Shown: positions 55,241-64,000 of the stretch, one piece after another | How the letters are laid out: the number at the start of each line of letters is the position of its first letter | Numbering within the stretch: the stretch's first letter is position 1 | NCBI RefSeq assembly: GCF_024586455.1 | Contig: NC_065923.1 | Span: forward strand, 47,314,264 to 47,378,263 | Source: Bactrocera neohumeralis | Lineage: Eukaryota > Arthropoda > Insecta > Diptera > Tephritidae | Direction: 5' to 3' | DNA length: 64,000 nt | Position numbers and translations under genes: made by a program | Notes under the pieces: generated by a model | What the model was told of the DNA's origin: nothing | Databases searched by the model: none | Seen by the model: only the letters and a program-made list of their open reading frames with translations

Positions 55241-56994
55241 CTGCCATGAGCAAAAAATAGTAAGACTATGTTCATAATTTCAAAAATCTTAATTTATTCT
55301 TCAAACTCTATGTCGTCCAATTCAAATAAATCCCACTTGGCCCAAATGCACTTGTGCTTACGTTTTTTCGAATCCTCGAAACAGTTGTTAAAGTCAATTC
55401 CCGGAAAAGCCTTCAATGCGCGATTCACATTTAATGCCACATGCCACACGGAAGTAAATCAGGCGAATACGGTGGTTGCAACACGATATTGTTTGAAAAT
55501 GTGGCAAGGAACTCAAGCAGAATGAACGCAGTATGCGACGTTGCATTATCGTGGTGCAAAAACCAAAAAAAAAAAAAATTCTGTTCTCTTTTCACGAAGA
55601 GCTTCGCTCAAACGACGATGACACTCAAATAGTACTCCTTGTGGACAGTTTGGCCTGTCGGAATGAATACGAACGTACCACACATCGATAGGCGAAGAAA
55701 ACTGTCAACATAGCCTTGATTTTTGACCTGCTTTGGTTTTTCTTTTATTTTATTGACGTGTTGATCATCTGTTGATGTTGATGGCCGTCCTGGACGTGGT
55801 TCATCGTCAACGAGACCCTCTTTCAATAATTTGTACCAATCAAAAAGACTTGCTCTCGGCAAACAATTATCACCGAAGGCCTTTTCCAACATTCCGATCG
55901 TGTCGGCACCAGAAAACGGATTCCGCACAGAAAATTTACTGGAACTTCTTTGTTGAATAACTCCACTCATCGTAAAAATCGCCGAATGGCAAGGCAAACA
56001 CTTCATTAACGGGATTATTTTGACGTGACATTTGGCACAGAAAAAAATATTTCGACAAATGGGTTTTTGCGGGATATTTAAAATACAAGGTCTGTCGCAA
56101 AAGAAACAGGACTGTTAAAAAAACAACGAAAAATTTATATTTTTCAAAAGATATATTTTTTTATTCAAAGTAGTTTCCTTGCGCTTCGATACAGCGTTTA
56201 GCCCGGTCAATTAGCATTTCAAATGAGTGTTTAAGGTCATTTTTCGGAATGCTTGAGAATTCGGTCGTCCCCTTTTGGATAGCTGAAATCTCCTGAAACC
56301 AGTGTCCTTTCATGGGCAAATGAAGTTTTCCAAATAGGTAAAAATCACAGGGTGCCAGATCAGGTGAGTAGGGTGAGTGATTAATGATTAATATGGAGTT
56401 TTTTGTCAAAAAATCAGTGACAAGCGTCGACCGATGACACGGCGCATTATCGTATAACAGGCGCCAGTACCCTGCCTCACGGTATTGTGGTCGAGCACGA
56501 CGAATGCGTGACAAAAGACGCTTCATAACACCAAGGTAAAATACAGCATTAATCGTTTGGCCAGGTGGGACGAACTCTCGGTGTACAATGCCCTCGAAAT
56601 CGTAAAAACAATTCAGCATTGTCTTTATTTTTGACTTCTGAAGACGACCGATTTCTGATCGTCACAGAGGTCCTCACGACCTTCTTGGAATCGCTTAAAC
56701 CACTCATGCACATTACTACGGGATGGGCACTGATCACCATGAACTTTTTTCATCATTTGAAATGTTTCAGTAAACGTTTCCCCAAGTTTAAAACAAAATT
56801 TAATATTTGCTCTTTGTTCAAAATGCATTTTACGACCGATGACCAAAAGCTGCTGTCACTTTTTGATCGATAACATCGATTGTTTATTTCATATACCCAC
56901 CAATAGGTGGCGCCACCAGAAACAGTTATATTTAAAAAGTTCTGTTTCTTTTGCGACAGACCTTGTAAAAAGTCATACCATTTTTTGCCCACAG
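55241..56994 (-). mobile_element. Mariner element interrupted by a second mariner
   Basis: Outer ends CTGCCATGAGCAAAAAATAG (55241) and TACCATTTTTTGCCCACAG (to 56994) are imperfect inverted repeats of the type also seen alone at 32765. Its transposase reads on the minus strand in 55608-55970: MSGVIQQRSSSKFSVRNPFS, IGMLEKAFGDNCLPRASLFD and EPRPGRPSTSTDDQHVNKI, then a jump to FIPTGQTVHKEYYL. The C-terminal third is degraded in 55260-55600. A nested mariner occupies 56086-56965. Confidence 0.8.
56086..56965 (-). mobile_element. Nested mariner, internally deleted (880 bp)
   Basis: Inverted ends CAAGGTCTGTCGCAAAAGAA at both sides match over about 24 bp with TA duplications (56084-56085, 56966-56967). 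The minus-strand transposase begins KMHFEQRANIKFCFKLGETF and FKRFQEGREDLCDD. After a deletion it resumes LNCFYDFEGIVHREFVPPGQ, LLYDNAPCHRSTLVTDFL, HSPYSPDLAPCDFYLFGKLH and ends RAKRCIEAQGNYFE. Second and third catalytic Asp are present; the first block is in the deleted part. Inserted into the outer mariner, so younger than it. Confidence 0.92.
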
Positions 56995-57279
56995 AAGTAG
57001 GTTGAAATGGTGGAGAAATGACGTCGATAACATCGGAAAAAATTAATATCGTTAATAAGTTGTATATTAGTTATTTCTTTTTTATACATATATGTTATAT
57101 TTTATTATATAATATTATTATATTATATGCAAGAAAAATTCTTCTAACGTGGCTCATATATTTTTACCACTTAAACCGTATCTGTGAATCAGATATGCAT
57201 TTTCTATTTTTTGCACAAACTTTTAGGTTCATAAATCCAGACATATACATATGTATATAACATTTTTCCAACTGCACAC

Positions 57280-57660
57280 AACGCAAATTAAATACCCCAA
57301 AATGTGTCACCCCGAATGGTGTGCATTATATAGTGAGCCGAAATGTGAGCGGGCAGCGCGCTTCAAGGTGCGGAAATTTATGGCGGACAATATGATTAAA
57401 AAGCGTTTGTGTCTGTGTATATCAGGTTAACATTATATTTGCGGACTTAATTAGGCCAAGTGTATGCACAACCAACAACGCTATTTTCGTCCGCTGCCGC
57501 CGCCGACGCGACTGCCATAAGACCGAAATTCGGTGAAGGTTTCGCGCTCTGTTATTATTATAAATTTCAGTTTTGGTCAAACGATCCATTTCAAGCTTCA
57601 TTACATGGCGTGCGCGCTCGTTTGTAAGTGTTGGTGGCATAAAGGGTGTGATTCAGAGTT
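57280..57660. other. GC-richer island upstream of the found Cip4 exons
   Basis: Balanced base composition with Arg-rich open frames on both strands (minus 57422-57640; plus ATGTGTCACCCCGAATGGTG from 57302). On the plus strand a 53-bp block lies between TAAATTTCAG and GTAAGTGT. No family is recognised. May be an unannotated exon, a 5' UTR or regulatory sequence. Confidence 0.3.
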
Positions 57661-58129
57661 GTGTTTTGTCTACAAAATACTAGTGTAGTGATTCAGAGGA
57701 CTTCTGTTATACCGAAAAATGGTAGAATTTCAAATTGTTGAGGAAAATTTAATATTTTCAAATAACACGCGAACTTAGACCTTGTTAGAGCAACTTTACT
57801 GTAAATCCGAAATATGGCAACCCTATGAGCATGTTTAAAATCTAATTTGGCGGAAGTCTTTGTTGAAAAGCGGATGCTTATATCCGCTATTAATCATTCA
57901 TTTTAAATAAATTTGATTTCAGTCGAAATTATTATTGAATTTCCCACGTCTTCTAATGTTGCTGCACATCTTCAGCATCCATTGCAACAATTTAAATCAA
58001 CAGAAGCGGCGTTGATCAGCTGTTCGTGCTGTCAATGGTCGATGCTGATTAAGCGATTTTCCCAAGCACTTATGCATAACAAAAAGAAATGTTGAAATAT
58101 CGAGCCACCACATTCACCGTTTTGTCATC

Positions 58130-58500
58130 GTAGAAACTAAGTTTGACGCCGCTCTTAGTCAATACGTCGCGCATTCGTGTACTGGCTGCCGAACTAGTCA
58201 ACGACTAACTCCACCGCTTTGCTATACTTTCCGGTTTTCTGGTACATTTTTATTTATTTATAGTTTTATATCTTAATGTCTTCATCATTAGCAAGATCTC
58301 AGGTCGTCTAATGGCGGTTGACTGTCAATCGCTGATGTTCGTTCATTGCCAGCGCTTCTAAGTATCGCATAACGCGCACTGCACAGTGTTGCCACCGGGC
58401 GTTTAGTTCAGCGACTGCTGCATTTCCGAATTACTTAGTGTTGTTGACTTCTCTTTGATACCTTGACTTGCGACATTTGTTCGTTTATATTCTTTCTTTG
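58130..58500 (-). promoter_or_regulatory. Balanced-composition region, possible Cip4 promoter or 5' UTR
   Basis: Non-repetitive, GC-richer sequence with CGCTGCTT-like words and a GTTGCCACCGGGCGTTTAGT block, unlike the surrounding repeats. If the missing first Cip4 coding exon is further right, this is intronic. No TATA or initiator that decides a start can be claimed. The neighbouring 57661-58129 shows nothing definite. Confidence 0.2.
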
Positions 58501-58799
58501 TTTCTCTGATTTTGTTTTCTCTTTTTAATTTCATCTACGCCACAAACTTTATTTCTTGCTGCTTTTCACACGCAAACATACAAATCTTTTGATTATGTGA
58601 ACTTTTTCCAATTTTTCTCATGATTATCTCGTGAGTATTTCTTGTTTAACCTCAGCTCTGATGGCTCAAGGCAACTAGTAAGTTAAAGGCACAAACTCAA
58701 AGTGATTAATATTCGCGAACTGTTATTTCAATTTTTCAGATATCTAACTAAACTTTCGCACAGTCCTTTCCTTTTCTCTATAAAAAGCAACCGAAACCT

Positions 58800-58930
58800 G
58801 TTATCGGACCACTGATGGATCAATATCAAATCCTTATATGGAAAACTCCTTTATTTGTTAAGATATTTTCACGAAATTTGTCGTAAATTATTGTTCAAGG
58901 CAACGCTACTATCTCCATAGAAACTGACCG
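58800..58930 (-). repeat. Interspersed fly repeat (reverse copy)
   Basis: Reverse complement of the module at 39650-39800: TATCGGACCACTGATGGATC and CCTTATATGGAAAACTCC followed by a degraded AAGATATTTTCACG. Confidence 0.55.
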
Positions 58931-59099
58931 CTCCAAAACAAGATATACCTCTTCATGAAAGATCGAAACCACGTGGCTAGAAAAAACTAGCAAAACGTTT
59001 TCCGTTGGAGGCAAACCGTTGGTTAGGTAACATTTTAGCTTTATTTTATGCATATTTCTGCTAAAGGAAATGCACCTCAAGAGGGTATTATCGGTAATG

Positions 59100-59640
59100 G
59101 TGCAATCGAAGTTAGAAGTGGAGGGCCAGGACTGCCATAAACATCAACTGATGATCAACACGTCTATAAAATAAAGGAATTGGTGCTTGAGAATCGACGA
59201 TTAACAGTCAGTGATCTTACTGGCATCGTTGGAATATCGGAGGGATCGAAATCGCTTTGAAAGATTATTTGGGTCAAAGAAGTGAAAGCATGATTGATTT
59301 CAAAGTCACTAAATTGTTCGGCAAAACAGCGTTACGTTTGTGAAACAATGCTTTCGGCTACCAGAATCTCGCGAAAGGTATTATTAGTGGCGATGAGTCT
59401 TGGAGCTATGCTTACGACCCGGAAACAGGCGATCAATCGGCCGAATAACGTGGCAAAGGTGAGCCGATGCCGAAAAGACCACGCCAAAGCAGGTCAAATC
59501 AAAGTTGTGTTGGCAGTTTTCTTCGATTATCGAGGTGTGGTGCGCTTCGAATTTCTTCCGACCCGCCAAACTGCCAACAAGGAATACTATTTCAGTGATA
59601 TGCGTCGTTTGCGCGAAGCTATTCGTATTTTTTCGAGCAA
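59100..59640 (+). mobile_element. Mariner transposase fragment
   Basis: Plus-strand pieces across frames read STDDQHVYKIKELVLENRRL, TVSDLTGIVGISEG, a YVCETMLSATRISR block, GQIKVVLAVFFDYRGVVRFE and TANKEYYFSDMRRLREAIRI. The order is that of the mariner at 49352, with several stops, and it ends abruptly at 59630. Ends not located. Confidence 0.75.
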
Positions 59641-59929
59641 TATATGTTATATAAATTGGTAATTCATGCTTTATTTTTAAGGCGTGGTCCGGTTCAATAA
59701 TATCTGCTTTTGACATTTAACAAATATATGTTTAAGAAAATATTTCTACTCAATTTCTTTAAGATTAGGCCAGTCCAGAAGCCCATCACAATGTTAAAAC
59801 GTAAAAGAAATTCAAAGTCTTTTTGGCATCTTCTGAGAAAATTTGGATATATTTTCAATAACTCAGAAAGTATCAATAAGCCCACCAACTTAAAAAAATC
59901 TGATATTTTGAGGTGAGAATTTTTCCATT

Positions 59930-60250
59930 AAAGGCAAAATTATGGAAACGCCCGGTTTTATGTGAAATCACATATCTCGGGACCTGCTCGACCGGTTTTA
60001 ACCAAATTCATTAGATTTAACATTCCTATGTCACACTGTGAAAATTTAGGAAATCAATCTACAACAACGCCTACTTTCCATAAATCACAATTTTAAATTC
60101 CATTTGATTCTTTCACTTTCCGGTATACAAATCATGAAGCCAATAATACTCGTATAACAAGTTCTATGCCGAATATGTCAGTCAGCGAGTATTATTATAT
60201 ATAAAATTCCTTAAAAATATGTTCTCAAGTATACCTGAGCAATGTAAAAA
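59930..60250. repeat. Interspersed repeat-like stretch
   Basis: Contains ATATCTCGGGACCTGCTCGA, CCGGTTTTAACCAAATTCAT and a CACTTTCCGGTATACAAATC phrase, echoing 13130-13690 and 25260-25330. From 60250 to 61490 no gene is recognised; 60560-61200 is of more balanced composition and includes an (AC)n run near 60990 and a (GTT)n run near 61345. Confidence 0.45.
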
Positions 60251-61500
60251 TTAATGCAAACTTTTCTCTGCCCACAAAATACACCATAAAATGATTTCCG
60301 TCTTTCCACCTGTATTTAAGTCGTTCAGGTTGGTCAAAATGCGTGATATTTTATTGAAACTATATGGAAAACTTATCTCAAAAATTGTGTGGTTCAGCGA
60401 TGAGTTGGAGTGAAATTGGTCTAGACTTTGGTGTAAACCTCATATTCCTAATATAAAGAATTACGAGCCTTTGTGTGCCGCTTTTCACATAAACTCATAT
60501 TATTTCGATTTTAAGTATTGCAAACAACCGTTTCAATGGACTTTCTTTTAGTTTTCCTCGCAATCCTCACTACTTCTCTTCAAAGAGGTGTGCTAAGCCG
60601 ACACAGTTAATTAAAAACTAGGTAAATAAGGCAGTAGTGACTCGGCGCACAAACCAAATAACGGTTCACTTAGGAAAATTAGTTAGCTTATTTTACTTTA
60701 GCGCCTACTGACAATCGGACACTTAGCATAGGGGTGTCGTGCGTCCCCATTGAACTCGCATTCTATGCTAGATCATTACATAAATGCACCCTCGTAGGTG
60801 TGTGTTGCGTGTCGGACACACTTCGCACATGCGACACCAATCATGTAACATAAATTTGTTTGTGTGGCCTCCCCGTCAGCGCCACCAACTATAGTAGTTT
60901 TCCACATTTCCCTCCACAGCGCCACACGTGCGCCATTTTAGTCGTCGAGGTGCTGTAATATGATTATGCTGGGGTTTCACTTCACAACACACACACACAC
61001 TTGCCCACATACGAATACTCATAAGTGTCTCAACATCACAACACAACAAACAACATAAGCGCAACAAAAAGCATCATCGTCAACTTGTTGTTGTGGTCGC
61101 AACCACGAATTTGTGGTGTCACTTATACGGTCAGCAGTTATTGGCGTTTGTTTTGATTGCATTTTGCTTTTTTATGACTTTTCGTGTTTACATCACCCCA
61201 GAATACAGTTTGCTAGTATCAACTAGGAACTAGGGCTTATGTTGAGGAGAGCAAGCGGGTAAGTTCTAATTTTCGCGCTCAATTTCAAATTGGGTTGCTT
61301 TTGTAGGCAAAGGAGGTTGGGTTGTAGGTTGACTTTTTGTGATTGTTGTTGTTGTTGTTTTAGTACTTCAAACCACAACTTGATCACTTTACAAATTATT
61401 AACCACATGATGTCATTAAGTATGATATTCACAAGATAGTTTATACTCATGTTATTTTCAGAGAGTATAAGGGAAGAGATGGATTACATCTTTATACATA

Positions 61501-63162
61501 CAGTGTGCGACAAAACTAAAGCACGGAATCTGCCTTGTCGGTATTTAACCGAATAAAATCATAAAGTAGGCATTACGTGATGTTTTATTGATTTGTATTA
61601 TTAGTTCATGTATTCTTCTTTTAAAATTAGTAAAAATTAAACAAATTAACTTACTAAAATATTATATAAAATTAAATATATGAAGAACTCCAAAAATCTG
61701 GTGCGACAAAACAAAAGCACATAACTAAGAATTTACATTAATTGCACATTAATTGTTTGTCAAACGGTTTTTAATGATCAGAAATGTTGGATATGTGTAG
61801 TTATTACCTAATTAGAAAAATATTAATGCATATTCAGTTGCAGTTCGTCATTCAGTACGGTTGGTTGTATGTTAAAGAGAAAGATATTTCAATGGCTCGA
61901 AATAAGTATTCTGTTCATTTTAGAAAAAATTTGTTAAGGATTTTAAGAAAAGAGAATCGGTTATGACTATTGCAAAAAAGTTTGGAATAAATCATCCTAA
62001 TGTTTCCCGAACATTTAGCTGATTTGGCAAATCAAGCTCTTTGGTTACAGCGCATAGAGGTAGACGGCCGTGGAGAGCAACCGAACGAGAGGATAAGGGA
62101 GTCATTCGGGCAATAAAAAATTACCCTTTTATATCGGCAATATCTATTGTAAGACAATTACGGTTAAATATATTACACAGATCCATACAACGTCGAGCTG
62201 TCGATGGGGAATTTTCATGCTACCTGTAGCAAGTTATTGCAAAAAAACCGTATTATTTATTTAAAGAACAGACTGGCGTGATTGGAATTTGTGAGGATGC
62301 ACATAAATTGAGCAATTACCAAATGGCAAACTGTACTTTTTTCTGGCGAATCGAAGTTTAATATCAAAGATTGAGATGGGCTGAAGCTGGTAGGCAGACC
62401 GAAGGGACAACGCCTAAATCAACGTTATAAAACAAGCGCGGTGAAACATGGTGGAGACAATGTATTGGTGTGGGGTTGTTTTCCAGGGAATGCAATAGGA
62501 TAAATTCATCATATAAACAGTATAATGGACAAATATAAGCATAAAAATATTTCTCAGAATATTAATGCTGCCACATGTTGCAGAAGAAATGGCTTTAAAA
62601 TGGAGTTATCAACATGACAACGACCAGAAACATACTGCTATTTGTGTAAAAAAGTGGTTTGTTGATAACAGGAATGAGGTTTTGAAGCGACTCGCACAAT
62701 CACCTGATCTCAATCCCATAGAGAACCAATGGTAAATTGTAGATCGAAAAATCAGACTTGAGAATTGTAAAAATAAGGCCGTTTTATACATTCAAGTGAA
62801 GGTAGCATGGAAAAGCATTTCCTGGGACACATCAAATAAATTAATTGAGTCCATGCCTAGCCGATGTGCAACTGTATTGAAAAATAAGGGATACGCAACC
62901 AAATATTGAAAGACATACATTTTTCAATCATAAAACCATTTCGTGCTTTTGTTTTGTCGCACCAAATTTTTGGAGTTTTTCATATATGGTATTTTATATA
63001 TTTTTTTAATAAGTTAATTTGTTTAATTTTTACTAATTTGAAAAGAAGAATACATGAACTAATAATACAAATCAATAAAACATCACGTAATGCCTAATTT
63101 ATGATTTTATTCGGTTAAATACCGACAAGGCAGATTCCGTGCTTTAGTTTTGTCGCACACTG
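61501..63162 (+). mobile_element. Tc1-like transposon with 220-bp inverted repeats (IR/DR type), inactive
   Basis: TA-flanked (61499-61500, 63163-63164), 1662 bp. Each end holds about 220 bp of inverted repeat with an outer motif GTGCGACAAAACTAAAGCAC (61505 and reverse at 63139) and an inner one GTGCGACAAAACAAAAGCAC (61701 and reverse at 62943). This is the double-repeat layout of Tc1-like elements such as Minos and Sleeping Beauty. The transposase region starts near 61892 (MARNKYSVHFRKNLLRILRK) and ends at 62909. Confidence 0.95.
61892..62909 (+). pseudogene. Tc1-type transposase pseudogene
   Basis: Pieces in several frames include MARNKYSVHFRKNLLRILRK (HTH), a VLFSGESKFNIKD block (the usual catalytic Asp of F-S-D-E-S has become Gly), SAVKHGGDNVLVWGCF, NDQKHTAICVKKWFVDNR, LAQSPDLNPIENQW (third acidic residue Glu of the DD34E triad present) and LIESMPSRCATVLKNKGYAT. 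Multiple stops and frameshifts. Not functional. Confidence 0.88.
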
Positions 63163-63179
63163 TATATACTTATGTCTTC

Positions 63180-63810
63180 AATGCTCAGCGAATCGAACGG
63201 ACGATACCAACTACTCTAACAGACGGCCATTCAAAGAAAAAAAACAGGGTTAGATTAAGAATACTGGGAATGGGACCAGGTTGGACCCCCTTTGACGTCT
63301 CGCATGCTAGTACTGGGCCCATGGAGTGGCGTGCGCCTAACAGATGCTATTCGACGAAGCACTCCCGTGCGCCTGCGAGATTCTTTTGGTCTAGAGCAGA
63401 ACACAGGAGATCTACTGAACGACTTGCTCTTAGCGAAGTTACTTGCCGCATTCGAGAGGTACTTACTGGACACTGTGCAATAGGCATTCATGCGACAAGG
63501 CTTAAAATCTTGTCAAACGCTAGTTGTCAAAGCTGTATGGAGGAGAGTGAGGTTGAAACACGCTGGCACATTCACCATCATTTTCCAGCCTATGCAAGAC
63601 TGAGGTCGAAACAACTCGGCAGTCTTACCTTCGTCGAGCCAGAAGTCATTATCTGTCTCAACAAATTTGTGATACGCTCAAAGCACTTTGTCGATTTGTA
63701 AAGGCCTTATGATCTATTATAAATTAATTTTAGATTTTACAAAGGACCGACGTTCAAAGCTGTCCGAGTGCGATCCCTGTTAGGATCAACCGCTTAACCT
63801 AACCTAACCT
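63180..63810 (+). mobile_element. Non-LTR retrotransposon 3' end (RNase H / zinc-binding tail)
   Basis: An open frame (63150-63701) contains VLTGHCAIGIHATRLKILSN followed by CQSCMEESEVETRWHIHHHF and PAYARLRSKQLG. G-H-x-x-x-x-x-H-x-x-R followed by C-x-x-C-x(8-9)-E-x-x-x-H is the C-terminal segment of I/Loa-type LINE proteins; the final Cys/His positions are altered. The 3' end at about 63790-63815 is TAACCTAACCTAACCTGACC. The last 190 bp of the window are unassigned. Confidence 0.8.
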
Positions 63811-64000
63811 GACCTTAAGTGAAAATTCTCTAGCTATGCGAGCATGCCAAAAATGGTTTTCTCATCTGAAAAGTCGTACTTTTTGCTTGGAAAACGACTT
63901 TCTGACTTGTTCAGTATGATGCAGAATGCTCTCATTGGAAGACGGTTCACAACAGAAAGTGGTGTCAAAAACTAACTGACTTGATTCATTCTTGGTCGCC

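Noticed and set aside
1..64000. Bacterial-type features: operons, CRISPR, phage, integrons
   Set aside because: The sequence is clearly animal nuclear DNA with introns and eukaryotic transposons; no direct-repeat spacer array or prokaryotic gene organisation was seen.

Overview
This is AT-rich insect nuclear DNA, most likely from a fly. Genes are split by GT/AG introns, most of the sequence is non-coding, and it is full of Tc1/mariner, DUF4817-type and non-LTR elements, MITEs and A/T-rich repeats. The gene content and repeat types resemble a tephritid fruit fly (inference, not tested by search). I see no bacterial-style operons, rRNA, convincing tRNA or CRISPR array.

The main gene is the F-BAR/HR1/SH3 adaptor Cip4 (CIP4/TOCA family) on the minus strand. 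Nine exons can be placed with exact splice sites and matching reading phases: 54135-54185, 44052-44196, 43691-43981, 43444-43622, 43192-43366, 35191-35540, 34978-35112, 32216-32382 and 31982-32145. Together they encode about 551 residues ending in a stop codon. The first coding exon (about 50-60 residues of the F-BAR domain) was not found and probably lies beyond position 64000. A 30/36-nt microexon candidate at 38445-38480 and a phase-compatible upstream exon candidate at 54488-54578 could give isoforms.

At the left, 7785-7976 (+) looks like the last coding exon of a second gene, ending in a RIM-type C2 domain (RIM or Fife). An in-frame 27-bp minisatellite with a long Asn-rich ORF (8019-8726) follows it. 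The rest of this gene would lie to the left of the window.

Region by region: 1-7.6 kb holds broken non-LTR elements and a deleted mariner. 7.7-10.2 kb holds the C2-domain exon and its 3' flank. 10.2-26.6 kb is mostly decayed transposons (two DUF4817-type elements, one carrying a TTAA MITE; LINE fragments; a mariner; a G-rich-TIR MITE). 26.6-31.9 kb is AT-rich flank with a 2.3-kb A-rich repetitive block. 31.98-54.2 kb is Cip4, whose introns hold tandem repeats, MITEs and at least four mariner-type copies. 54.2-64 kb is upstream sequence with a mariner nested in another mariner, a mariner fragment, a Tc1-like element with 220-bp inverted repeats and a LINE 3' end.

No new multi-gene system is evident. 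The most useful leads are the Cip4 microexon, the Asn-rich minisatellite ORF, the TTAA-flanked element families and the nested transposons.
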